Source of the DNA: Streptomyces smyrnaeus
GTDB taxonomy: Bacteria > Actinomycetota > Actinomycetes > Streptomycetales > Streptomycetaceae
DNA: 64,000 nt
NCBI RefSeq assembly: GCF_017676345.1
Contig: NZ_JAFFZM010000004.1
Span: 186,001-250,000 of the forward strand
Reading direction: 5' to 3'
Made by a program: the position numbers and the translations under genes
Part shown: piece by piece, positions 25,630 through 33,522 of the stretch
How the letters are laid out: each line of letters opens with the position of its first letter
Position numbering within the stretch: the stretch's first letter is position 1
The notes under the pieces: generated by a model
What the model was told of the DNA's origin: nothing
Database searches by the model: none
What the model saw: only the letters and a program-made list of their open reading frames with translations

Positions 25630-27965
25630 TGGCCAACCAGGCTCCCAACCAGACTTCTCCCGCCCGCACCCCGCAGGAACTCAATGAGTTGATCACCGGC
25701 GGGATCGGTGACAGCCCGCTGCGGCCGGACGGAACGCTCAAGGTACGGGGGGAGTACGCCTACTCGTCGGACCTGTGGGCGGAGGACATGCTGTGGGGCG
25801 CGACATTGCGCAGCCCGCACCCCTATGCGCGGATCAACTCCATCGACGTCGGCCCCGCGCTCAAGCACCCCGGCGTCCACGCGGTGCTGACCCACGAGGA
25901 CGTCCCCGGCGAGAACATCTACGGCCTGAAGGTCGCCGACACCCCGGTGCTCGCCGAGGACGTCGTGCGCTACAAGGGCGAGCCGGTTGCCTTGGTCGCC
26001 GCCGATCACCCGGAGACCGCCCGGCGCGCGCTGGAGAAGATCGTGGTCGACTACGAGGTGTTGGAGCCGATCACCGACCCGGAGCAGGCGGCGCACGACG
26101 ACACGCTGCCCAAGCTGCACCCCGGGGGCAACGTGGTGCGCTATCAGCCGATCACCAGCGGCGACCCCGAAGCCGAGGCCGACGTCGTGGTCTCCGACGT
26201 GTACACGCTGGGCATGCAGGACCAGGCGTTCCTCGGGCCGGAGTCCGGTTTGGCCATCCCCGCCGAGGACGGCGGCGTCGATCTGTTCATCGCCACCCAG
26301 TGGCTGCATGTGGACCAGAAGCAGACGGCACGGGCGCTCGGGCTGCCGGTCGAGAAGGTGCGCTTCACCATGTCCGGTGTCGGCGGCGCCTTCGGCGGCC
26401 GTGAGGACCTGTCCATGCAGATCCACGGCTGCATGTTGGCGCTGCACACCGGCAAACCGGTCAAGATGGTCTACAACCGGGAGGAATCCTTCTACGGCCA
26501 TGTGCACCGGCACCCGGCGAAGATGTACTACGAGCACGGCGCGACCAAGGACGGCAAGCTCGTCTACGTCAAGGCGAAGATGTACTTCGACGGCGGCGCG
26601 TACGCCTCCAAGACCCCCGTCGTGGTCAGCAACGCCACTTCGCTGGGCGTGGGACCGTACGAGGTGCCCAACGTCAAGATCGAGGGTTGGGGCCTGTACA
26701 CGAACAATCCGCCGTGCGGCGCGATGCGTGGTCTCGGCGCCGTGCAGCCGGCGTTCGCCTACGAGTTGCAGATGGACAAGCTCGCCAAGGCGTTGGGCAT
26801 GGACCCGGTACGGCTGCGCCAGCTCAACGCCATCGAGGAGGGCTCGACCACGCCCACCGGGCAGGTGCTGGACTACCCCGCGCCGGTCGCCGAGCTGCTG
26901 GAACGGCTCGAAAGGATCCCGCTGCCGCAGGAGGACCACTCCACCCCCATGGACATCCGGGGCCTGCCGGGCGGGCTGTCCAACACGACGCACGGCGAGG
27001 GCGTGGTGCGGGGCGTCGGCTACAGCGTGATCATCAAGAACGTCTCCTACGCGGAAGGTGCCGACGACTACTCCACGGCGCGGGTGCGGCTGCAGGTGAT
27101 CGGTGGCGAGCCGGTTGCGATGGTGCACACGGCGGCGGCCGAGGTCGGGCAGGGCCTGATCACCGTGCAGCAGCAGATCGCCCGGAGCGAACTCGGCGTG
27201 GAACGGGTGAACATCCACCCGAACGACACCAACGTCGGTGACGCGGGGTCGAGCTCGGCGTCCCGGCAGACCTACATCACCGGCGGTGCCGTCAAGAACG
27301 CGTGCGAGGCCGTCCGCGAGGTGCTCTTCGAGCGGGTCGCCCAGCGGTTCGGTGAGCAGGCCGCTGACCTGTCGCTCTCCGGCGGCAAGGTGGTTTCCGC
27401 GGCCACCGGATTCATCGTCGATCTCGTCGAGGTGCTCGGCGACGACGTGATCGAGGAAACCAGGGAGTACCACCACCTGCGGACATACGAGATGGACCCG
27501 GTGACCGGGCAGAGCCGGCGGGTGCACGTCCAGCACGCCTTCTCCGCGCACCGGGCGGTGGTGGACGTGGACACCGAGCTCGGCCTGGTCAAGGTCGTGC
27601 AGCTGGACTGTGCGCAGGACGTCGGCAAGGCCATCAACCCGGATGCCGTCGTCGGGCAGATCCACGGCGGTTCCGCACAGGGGCTCGGCCTGGCCGTGAT
27701 GGAGGAGATCAAGGTCACGGACGGCCAGATCCGCAACGCGTCGTTCACCGACTATCTGATCCCCACCATCTTGGACATGCCGCCGATGGCCGTGGACGTC
27801 ATCGAGAAGGCCGATCCGAACTCGCCCTACGGTGTGCGCGGCGTCGGCGAACCGCCCACCATCTCCGCCACCCCGGCGATCGTGAACGCCATCCGCAACG
27901 CGACGGGACTGGAGCTGACCCACACTCCGGTCGCGCCGGACCAGCTCTGCGGCGTCCAGTCGTGA
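25629..27965 (+). CDS. Xanthine dehydrogenase-family molybdopterin-binding subunit
   Basis: This 778-residue large subunit of a molybdenum hydroxylase has an N-terminal segment matching the first MoCo domain (RSPHPYARI, DVRY-like AEDVVRYKGEPVALVAAD). The cofactor loops are GVGGAFGGREDLS, CGAMRGLGAVQPAFA and AAAEVGQGLITVQQQ. The catalytic base is Glu741 in RGVGEPPTIS. Residues equivalent to bovine Arg880 and Glu802, which favour xanthine, are kept. No FAD or 2Fe-2S subunit gene lies in the window, so electron-transfer partners must be encoded elsewhere. It is translationally coupled to the carbamoyltransferase. Confidence 0.93.
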   Translation: MANQAPNQTSPARTPQELNELITGGIGDSPLRPDGTLKVRGEYAYSSDLWAEDMLWGATLRSPHPYARINSIDVGPALKHPGVHAVLTHEDVPGENIYGLKVADTPVLAEDVVRYKGEPVALVAADHPETARRALEKIVVDYEVLEPITDPEQAAHDDTLPKLHPGGNVVRYQPITSGDPEAEADVVVSDVYTLGMQDQAFLGPESGLAIPAEDGGVDLFIATQWLHVDQKQTARALGLPVEKVRFTMSGVGGAFGGREDLSMQIHGCMLALHTGKPVKMVYNREESFYGHVHRHPAKMYYEHGATKDGKLVYVKAKMYFDGGAYASKTPVVVSNATSLGVGPYEVPNVKIEGWGLYTNNPPCGAMRGLGAVQPAFAYELQMDKLAKALGMDPVRLRQLNAIEEGSTTPTGQVLDYPAPVAELLERLERIPLPQEDHSTPMDIRGLPGGLSNTTHGEGVVRGVGYSVIIKNVSYAEGADDYSTARVRLQVIGGEPVAMVHTAAAEVGQGLITVQQQIARSELGVERVNIHPNDTNVGDAGSSSASRQTYITGGAVKNACEAVREVLFERVAQRFGEQAADLSLSGGKVVSAATGFIVDLVEVLGDDVIEETREYHHLRTYEMDPVTGQSRRVHVQHAFSAHRAVVDVDTELGLVKVVQLDCAQDVGKAINPDAVVGQIHGGSAQGLGLAVMEEIKVTDGQIRNASFTDYLIPTILDMPPMAVDVIEKADPNSPYGVRGVGEPPTISATPAIVNAIRNATGLELTHTPVAPDQLCGVQS

Positions 27966-27971
27966 CGGTCT

Positions 27972-28019
27972 CCCGCGGGCGCCGCCGGACAGCGCCGAGC
28001 TGAAGGCGGCGCCCGCGGG
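27972..28019 (+). terminator. Perfect 15-bp GC hairpin after the molybdopterin subunit gene
   Basis: CCCGCGGGCGCCGCC (27972-27986) pairs perfectly with GGCGGCGCCCGCGGG (28005-28019), with an 18-nt loop. It begins 7 bp after the stop and is the strongest stem-loop seen in the window. The deaminase gene 83 bp on has its own ribosome-binding site (AAAAGGAACG). Confidence 0.72.
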
Positions 28020-28102
28020 GCGCCACGTGCCACCCGGGTGCGGAGCCCCGCACGGGCAGAGCAGCACCCGGAAATCCCCCACCTCTCCGAAAAGGAACGA
28101 CC

Positions 28103-28606
28103 ATGACCACGCACATCCAAGAAACCAGCGTCCAGGACTCCGAGCGCGCCTGGATGGAAAAGGCGATCACGCTGGCCACCGACAGCGTGGCGAACGGCGG
28201 CGGTCCGTTCGGCGCGCTGGTCGCCAAGAACGGCGAAGTCGTCGCGATCGGGAACAACCAGGTCACCGCGACCCTCGACCCGGTGGCGCACGCCGAGGTG
28301 ACCGCGATGCGCGCCGCCTGCAAGGAACTGGACACCTTCTCGCTCGAGGGCTGCGTCCTGATCACTTCGTGTGAGCCGTGCCCGATGTGCCTTTCCTCCG
28401 CGCTGTGGGCCCGGGTCGACCGGCTCGTCTACTCCGCCGATCGGCACGACGCGGCCGTGGCCGGCTTCGACGACCGCAAGTTCTACGACCTGTTCGAAAA
28501 GAAGCCCGAGTCGATGTGGCCGATGTCGGTCGAGCAGCTGGACCTGCCGAACCGTACGGCGCCGTTCGACGCGTGGCTGGCCAAGCCCGATCGCATCGAG
28601 TACTGA
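28103..28606 (+). CDS. guaD: Guanine deaminase-like nucleobase/nucleoside deaminase
   Basis: This 167-residue zinc deaminase belongs to the cytidine-deaminase fold, resembling the small bacterial guanine deaminase. Zinc ligands are His63 in PVAHAEV, Cys93 and Cys96 in EPCPMCLSS; the proton shuttle is Glu65. The C-terminal DDRKFYDLFEK and IEY-type tail are like GuaD, which exchanges C-terminal segments between monomers. Guanine to xanthine is the expected reaction, which would feed the adjacent xanthine dehydrogenase-like subunit. Other amino-purines or triazines remain possible. Confidence 0.87.
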   Translation: MTTHIQETSVQDSERAWMEKAITLATDSVANGGGPFGALVAKNGEVVAIGNNQVTATLDPVAHAEVTAMRAACKELDTFSLEGCVLITSCEPCPMCLSSALWARVDRLVYSADRHDAAVAGFDDRKFYDLFEKKPESMWPMSVEQLDLPNRTAPFDAWLAKPDRIEY

Positions 28607-28618
28607 CGAGGAGTGCTC

Positions 28619-29089
28619 GTGGAGATCAAGCGGAAGCACACGATGTACCACTCGACGATCGTCGACGCCGATCCGGACACCGTATGGGCCGAGGTCCGCG
28701 ACCCCATGAAGGTGGTGAAGATCGTGTCCGGAGCCGCGGCGAAGAACGTGCACTGGGCAGAAGGCGGCGCACCCGAGCGGGTGCCTTCGCGATACGACTT
28801 CACGCTCGCGTTCTGCGACGGACTCGTCCAGCAGGAGGTCGCCGGACGCAACGAGATGGAGCGGTCCTCCACCTACCGGGCCGTCGCACCCGCAACAGGC
28901 GTCAGCGGCTATGTCGCCACGATTCGCGTCCGGCCGATAACCAACGAAAGGGATCGCAGCTACTTCGAGTGGTCACGCGAGTTGACGATCGCCGACGACG
29001 CCGACCCAGAGGTCGTCGAGCGGATCATCGGCATGATGGAGAACCAGGCCGACTCGGTGCGGGACCATTTCGCACTGCGAAGAACATAG
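28619..29089 (+). CDS. SRPBCC (polyketide cyclase/START-like) family protein
   Basis: This 156-residue helix-grip protein has the start chosen at GTG 28619 because GAGGAG lies five bases upstream. An in-frame GTG at 28613 would overlap that site. The N-terminal pattern STIVDADPDTVWAEVRDPMK and the C-terminal helix EVVERIIGMMENQADSVRDH are typical. Family members bind hydrophobic ligands or act as cyclases. It follows the deaminase by 12 bp and is probably in the same transcript. Confidence 0.8.
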   Translation: MEIKRKHTMYHSTIVDADPDTVWAEVRDPMKVVKIVSGAAAKNVHWAEGGAPERVPSRYDFTLAFCDGLVQQEVAGRNEMERSSTYRAVAPATGVSGYVATIRVRPITNERDRSYFEWSRELTIADDADPEVVERIIGMMENQADSVRDHFALRRT

Positions 29090-29096
29090 TCGGCTG

Positions 29097-29753
29097 GTGA
29101 GCTCGGCCCCCGGCCGACCGGCCGTCAGCGGCACGCCGACGACACTCCTGCTGCTGCGGCACGGTGAGACGCCGCTGACGCGGGAGAAGCGGTTCTCCGG
29201 CAGCGGCGGCTCGGACCCGTCGCTGTCGGATGCCGGGCGGCGGCAGGCCGAGGCCACCGCGGCGCTGCTGGCCGCCCGCGGCGGCGTACGGGCGGTCGCC
29301 ACCTCACCGCTGCGGCGCTGCCGGGAGACGGCACAGGCAGTTGCCGCGCGGCTGGGCCTGCGCACACATGTCGAGGAGGACCTGCGGGAGGCCGACTTCG
29401 GAGCGTGGGAGGGGCTCACCTTCGCGCAGGTGCGCGAGCGCTACGCGGACGACCTGGCGGCCTGGCTGAGGTCGGCAGCGGTGGCGCCCCCGGGCGGTGG
29501 CGAGCCGTTCGAGGCGGTGGCGCGGCGGGTGGCGGCGGTGCGGGACGTGCTGCTGGCGCGGCACACCGGGGGAGCGGTGCTGGTGGTCTCGCACGTCGGC
29601 CCGCTGAGGACGCTGGTGCGGATGGCGCTGGGCGCGCCGGCCGAGTCGCTGTTCCGGATGGAGCTGGCTGCGGCGTCGCTGTCTGCGGTGACGTACCACC
29701 CTGACGGGCGCGCATCGGTGCGGCTGCTCAATGACACGGGGCACCTTCGATAG
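29097..29753 (+). CDS. Histidine phosphatase resembling the C-terminal domain of RNase H/acid phosphatase
   Basis: This 218-residue protein has the branch-2 phosphatase signature LLLRHGETPLTREKRFSGSG, with the catalytic His in RHGE, and the later SHVGPLRTLVRMALG. Its wording from the RHG motif to the final LLNDTGHLR closely follows the C-terminal half of actinobacterial bifunctional RNase H/acid phosphatases (Rv2228c type). The RNase H domain is absent and upstream codons belong to another gene. It may be a free-standing duplicate acting on small phosphomonoesters. It starts 7 bp after the SRPBCC stop. Confidence 0.85.
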   Translation: MSSAPGRPAVSGTPTTLLLLRHGETPLTREKRFSGSGGSDPSLSDAGRRQAEATAALLAARGGVRAVATSPLRRCRETAQAVAARLGLRTHVEEDLREADFGAWEGLTFAQVRERYADDLAAWLRSAAVAPPGGGEPFEAVARRVAAVRDVLLARHTGGAVLVVSHVGPLRTLVRMALGAPAESLFRMELAAASLSAVTYHPDGRASVRLLNDTGHLR

Positions 29754-29840
29754 GCCCCGGGGGGGCTTGCCCGGGTGGCATCCCCCGGCATCCGGCGTTC
29801 CGTGTGGGGGTGTTCCGTGCGGGCGGCGTTCCATGCTCCG

Positions 29841-29863
29841 CGCCGAGCATTCTGCGCTCGGCG
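29841..29863. promoter_or_regulatory. Perfect 8-bp inverted repeat upstream of TetR gene
   Basis: CGCCGAGC (29841-29848) and GCTCGGCG (29856-29863) flank a 7-nt loop, 43 bp before the TetR start. It could be a hairpin terminator for the phosphatase gene or an autoregulatory operator. Confidence 0.4.
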
Positions 29864-29906
29864 TCGAGCTCCCCGCACTCCGCGCAGTCGGAGAAGAGGA
29901 GGACCA

Positions 29907-30497
29907 GTGCAGACGCAGAAGGACGTTCCCGGCCCGCCCGGTGTGCCCCGCCGTTGCGACGCCCAGCGCAACCGCAAGCGCCTCCTGGAGGCGGCCCTGG
30001 CCGAACTCACCTGCGACGCCGACGCCCCGCTGAGCCGGATCGCCAGGAAGGCGGGCGTCGGACAGGGCACGTTCTACCGCAACTTCCCCAACCGGGAGGC
30101 GCTTCTTCTGGAGGTCTACCGGCACGAGTTGCAGCAGGTGGCCGACAGCGCGGACGAGTTGCTGCTGCGCTGCCGGGGACCGGAGCAGGCGCTGCGCGCG
30201 TGGATGGACCACCTGGCCCGGTTCGCCTCGACAAAGGCGGGCCTGTCCGACGCGCTCCGCGAGGCCACCAGCGCACCGGGCGACCCGGCGAAACCGGCAC
30301 CTGTCCCGGTGGCCCGGGCGGCCGACCGACTGCTGAGCGCCAACGAGAAGGCCGGTACGATCCGCCCCGGTGTGCGGACCGAGGACTTTCTGCTCGCCAT
30401 CACCGGCCTGTGGCACGTCGGCGCACAGGAAGGCGCCTACGCCCGAGCCACCCGCTTGCTGGACCTCGTGATGGACGGCCTTCGCGTCCGCCCGTGA
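29907..30497 (+). CDS. TetR family transcriptional regulator
   Basis: This 196-residue protein starts at GTG 29907 behind GAAGAGGAGGA. The helix-turn-helix spans AQRNRKRLLEAALAELTCDA and LSRIARKAGVGQGTFYRNFP, with NREALLLEVYR after the turn. The C-terminal domain has the SIR-type helical pattern seen in many Streptomyces TetR proteins. No divergent gene is available as a target. A perfect inverted repeat just upstream may be its own operator. Confidence 0.9.
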   Translation: MQTQKDVPGPPGVPRRCDAQRNRKRLLEAALAELTCDADAPLSRIARKAGVGQGTFYRNFPNREALLLEVYRHELQQVADSADELLLRCRGPEQALRAWMDHLARFASTKAGLSDALREATSAPGDPAKPAPVPVARAADRLLSANEKAGTIRPGVRTEDFLLAITGLWHVGAQEGAYARATRLLDLVMDGLRVRP

Positions 30498-30585
30498 ACT
30501 CCTCGGACGTCGGCGGATCACTGTGTTCCGCCGCAGCAGGGCCGTGGCGGCGCCGCCACGCGATCCTGGGCCGCAAGTGGAGGGG

Positions 30586-30615
30586 GTCGCCCCGCCGCTG
30601 ACGGGGCGGGGCGAC
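30586..30615. terminator. Bidirectional terminator between convergent genes
   Basis: GTCGCCCCGCC (30586-30596) pairs perfectly with GGCGGGGCGAC (30605-30615) over an 8-nt loop. It sits midway between the TetR stop (30497) and the lectin stop (30646), so it can serve both strands. Confidence 0.7.
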
Positions 30616-30645
30616 GACGTCGTTACCGGTGAGGCCGTAGGGCCG

Positions 30646-31194
30646 TCACCGAGCCGTGGTTTCGAACGTCCACTGCTGGTGGGGCAAACCGTGACAGGTC
30701 CACTGGATGACGTTGGTGAGCGAACGGCCGTCGGTCGTCTGGTCGGCACATTTGCCGCTGTACTTGTTGACGAGGGTGAACCTGTTGCTGTTGTCCACCG
30801 GTACGCGGGCCCACAGCTGGTCCTCGTAGTTCCTGTTGCAGCCGTACTGCCGTAGCTGGTGGCCGTTGGCCACGCTGTGGTACCCGTTGACCAGGCACTT
30901 GCCGCTCCTGACGCTGCGCAGTTGGAACCAGTCGCCTTGGACGGGCAACACCTCGAACCGCTGGTTGGCGCCACCGTGCCGGTTGTAGAGGATGATCGGG
31001 GCGCCGTCCTGTGTGGAGTTGTCCTTGACGTCGAGAACGAGACGAGGGTTCTTGGCGGAGTGGATGATCACGGTCTGATCGGGCTGTGCCTGTTCGGCGG
31101 AGCCGGCTGCGGTCGCGTTGGTGGTGGCCATGCCCGTCAGGGCGAGACCGAGAAGTGCCGTGGCGCTGATCAGGGTGCGTCGGACAGTGGGCAT
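30646..31194 (-). CDS. Secreted ricin-type beta-trefoil lectin
   Basis: This 182-residue protein begins at ATG 31194 with a Sec signal peptide (MPTVRRTLISATALLGLALT, cleavage likely after ATAA). The mature domain is a single ricin B-type beta-trefoil. Its three repeats carry QRFEVLP, DQLWARV and HQQWTFE as QxW-type motifs, with paired cysteines in SGKCLVNG/QYGC and SGKCADQ/WTC. Such domains bind galactose, xylan or other glycans. No catalytic module is attached, so it may be a free carbohydrate-binding protein. Confidence 0.87.
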   Translation of the reverse strand: MPTVRRTLISATALLGLALTGMATTNATAAGSAEQAQPDQTVIIHSAKNPRLVLDVKDNSTQDGAPIILYNRHGGANQRFEVLPVQGDWFQLRSVRSGKCLVNGYHSVANGHQLRQYGCNRNYEDQLWARVPVDNSNRFTLVNKYSGKCADQTTDGRSLTNVIQWTCHGLPHQQWTFETTAR

Positions 31195-31320
31195 CAGCGA
31201 GGTCCTCTCGTGGGATCCGACGCCCTGGCGAAAGCCCGGGCGAAACAGGGCGAGTTTCGTCCTCCTTTCATGGCACTCACCAGCAGTTGACCGTAAACGC
31301 ACTGGAAAGCATGATTCGTA

Positions 31321-31884
31321 GTGCGCCCCCGGCGTGGTCCACATCCCGGGCGCGCCGCGAGACCACCGCTGCGGGTGCGAGCCGCGCGAGGGTTTCCGGA
31401 CGCCCTCGACGCGAGGAGTGGCGAGCCGTCCGGCCGGGGGCACGGCCGTCGGCGAGGACTCAGTACCTTTGCCCGGATCAGGGCACCAGGGCATCAGGGC
31501 CTGCACGATGAACTCGAACACGGCCCGGCCCGGATCGAGAAGACCGGGCCGCTGGCCGATGTCTTCCTCGCCGCCATGTTGACCACCCTGGAGCGCATGG
31601 ACGAGGACTGGTACCGGCGCTTCCCGCTGACCCTCCAGTTGATCGCCGACTCGCCCGCACTCGACGGGTACACGCTGCGGCACTGTGCCGAAGTCGAGGC
31701 CGAGATCGCGCGTCGACTCGACGCACAGAACTCTCTCGAACTGCGACTCCTCATCGAGTTCTTCGTGGCCGCCTGGCGCTGCGCCCTTGACGACTGGCTG
31801 CCCGACTGCACACCGGGCGAACCGTCCGCGCTGTTGCGCCGGGCCTGCTCAATCATGAACCCCGCCCTCAACCTGGAGGCGTAG
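31321..31884 (+). pseudogene. TetR-family ligand-binding half, HTH apparently lost
   Basis: The C-terminal ~125 codons encode PLADVFLAAMLTTLERMDED through SLELRLLIEFFVAAWRCALD, a pattern typical of TetR C-terminal domains. The N-terminal ~60 codons should hold the helix-turn-helix. Instead they read as Arg/Pro/Gly-rich sequence, with only a faint STFxR-like trace before DELEHGPARI. None of the three frames upstream shows a helix-turn-helix. The gene is most likely a decayed regulator. Confidence 0.5.
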
Positions 31885-32050
31885 CCCGTTCTGCGCTGCC
31901 CGGCCATGAACCGAGTCCGGAGCGAAGCCTGCCGTGTTCGCGTGGCGTGCCGGCGCCGTTGCACCGAGAAGCGCGCCGGCGCCGTGGCGTTCTGCCGCTA
32001 CGGCCTGGCTGGAGGCCCGGCGCGCTGCTACCCGACTACCGTTGCTCCAT

Positions 32051-32968
32051 ATGACAGCTTGCGAGACGGACATCACCGAGGACCTGATCCGGGATCTGCT
32101 GCACGAGCAGCACCCCGACCTCGCGGATCGTCCCCTTGCGCTCGGAGCGCTCGGCTGGGACAACCAAGTGTGGCGGCTCGGCGACGACCTCGCGGTCCGG
32201 CTGCCCTGGGCGACGGCGTCGGCGGATGCGCTGCTGCGCAAGGAGCACGCCTGGCTGCCTCTCCTCGCCCCGCACCTTCCTCTGCGGACCCCCGTCCCGC
32301 AGCGCCTTGGTGAGCCCTCCGTGCGATTCCCGCGGCCCTGGCTCGTCACCACCTGGGTCCCGGGTGAGCCCGCCGATCGCGCTCCCGCGAGGTGCCCCGA
32401 GGAGGCGGCCGTCGCCCTGGCCGCCTTCCTGACCGCCCTCCACCGTCCCGCCCCCGACGAGGCACCGGCGGGCCGAGACCGCGGTGACCCGCTGGCCGAC
32501 ATGGCTGACCATTTCACCCGAGGGCTCGACTCGGCCATCGAACTGGGACTGGTGCATGACCCCGATGCTGTCCGCACGGTCTGGGAGGACGCCGCCGCCG
32601 CGCCCGAATGGGAAGGCCCACGCCTGTGGCTGCACGGCGATCTGCACCCGGCCAACATCCTGACCTCGAACGGTGCCTTCTGCGGGGTGATCGACTTCGG
32701 CGACCTCTTCGCCGGCGATCCGGCCTGCGACCTCGCCGCCGCTTGGGTCCTGCTGCCGGACGGTGCCATCGACCGCTTCCACGAGTGCTACGAGCCGAGC
32801 CCGGACGCCGCGACCCTGCGCCGCGCCCGCGGGTGGGCGGTGCTGCGTGCCCTCGTCGGCATCCACATCGGATACGCCGGGGTCCACGGCCGCCCCGGAG
32901 GCAAGGCCACCTGGGGCCCACCCGCCCACGCCGCGCTGCGCCGCCTCACCGCTTCGGTCCACCAGTGA
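32051..32968 (+). CDS. Aminoglycoside phosphotransferase (APH) family kinase
   Basis: This 305-residue small-molecule kinase starts at ATG 32051. The catalytic loop HGDLHPANIL gives His195, catalytic Asp197 and Asn202. The metal-binding IDFGD gives Asp215. The N-lobe LGWDNQVWRLGDDLAVRLPW carries the nucleotide-binding strand pair and the salt-bridge lysine may be replaced by arginine (AVRLP). Members phosphorylate aminoglycosides, hydroxyurea-like drugs, choline or homoserine. Resistance function is possible but not demonstrated. Confidence 0.9.
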   Translation: MTACETDITEDLIRDLLHEQHPDLADRPLALGALGWDNQVWRLGDDLAVRLPWATASADALLRKEHAWLPLLAPHLPLRTPVPQRLGEPSVRFPRPWLVTTWVPGEPADRAPARCPEEAAVALAAFLTALHRPAPDEAPAGRDRGDPLADMADHFTRGLDSAIELGLVHDPDAVRTVWEDAAAAPEWEGPRLWLHGDLHPANILTSNGAFCGVIDFGDLFAGDPACDLAAAWVLLPDGAIDRFHECYEPSPDAATLRRARGWAVLRALVGIHIGYAGVHGRPGGKATWGPPAHAALRRLTASVHQ

Positions 32969-33220
32969 TCAAGCACCCCGGCGTGAGGGGCCGAGAGCGT
33001 GCGAACGCATTGGGCAGGTCGTCACGGAGAGCTGGAAGAGGGCAATTATTTTGAGGCACCGCCCTGGGCCGTCCTGAGGACACCTCTCGGCGGCCCCCGT
33101 GCGGCGGGGCGGTGGCGAGGCCGTACGGTCGAGCGCCGGTGCAGCACGTGGCATGACTCGGCACCCATGAAAGACCCGAAAGCCCCGAAAGCCCCGGAAG
33201 ACCCGAAGGAAGAGAACCGT

Positions 33221-33406
33221 ATGAGTGAGGACGAGCGGCGCGAGCGGTACGCCGTGGCCCTGTACAGCACCCTTGGGTTCAGCGCGGAGCGTCACCCTTG
33301 GGCGGGGCTTTCCCCGGCGCGACGCGAGGTCTGGTACGTCCGCGCCGAGGCCGCCATGGCCGTTGCGGACAAGGAGATCGCGGAAGCGTTGCGCACTGCC
33401 GGGTGA
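33221..33406 (+). CDS. Small conserved-looking protein of unknown function
   Basis: This 61-residue acidic-helical protein starts at ATG 33221, preceded by GGAAGAG at good spacing. An upstream ATG (33167) would add a Lys/Pro repeat stretch (KAPKAPEDPK) and is less likely. The sequence includes SPARREVWYVRAEAAMAVAD. Family unknown. Its stop lies about 40 bp before the DasR-like boxes of the chitinase. Confidence 0.6.
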   Translation: MSEDERRERYAVALYSTLGFSAERHPWAGLSPARREVWYVRAEAAMAVADKEIAEALRTAG

Positions 33407-33445
33407 GACAGCTGCCGCGTCCGCGGGGGCACCGAGCGACTGATT

Positions 33446-33478
33446 TGGTCCAGACCTATTGACGAGAGGTCCGGACCA
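33446..33478. promoter_or_regulatory. Pair of DasR-type (dre-like) boxes in the chitinase promoter
   Basis: TGGTCCAGACCT (33446-33457) and AGGTCCGGACCA (33467-33478) both follow the TGGTC-NN-GACCW plan. Their centres are 21 bp apart, two helical turns. The first is identical to the 12-bp element known upstream of Streptomyces chitinase genes, bound by the GlcNAc-responsive repressor DasR. A TTGACG hexamer lies between them (33459-33464). Confidence 0.8.
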
Positions 33479-33522
33479 CAGAACGCTCTCAGCGACCCCA
33501 CACACAGGCGGAGGGACACGGC

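Noticed and set aside
25581..28082. An 833-codon open frame on the minus strand opposite the xanthine dehydrogenase and carbamoyltransferase end
   Set aside because: It is the complementary-frame shadow of strongly biased GC3 codons; the sequence is Val/His/Arg/Gly-rich without motifs, while the plus-strand gene has full cofactor signatures.
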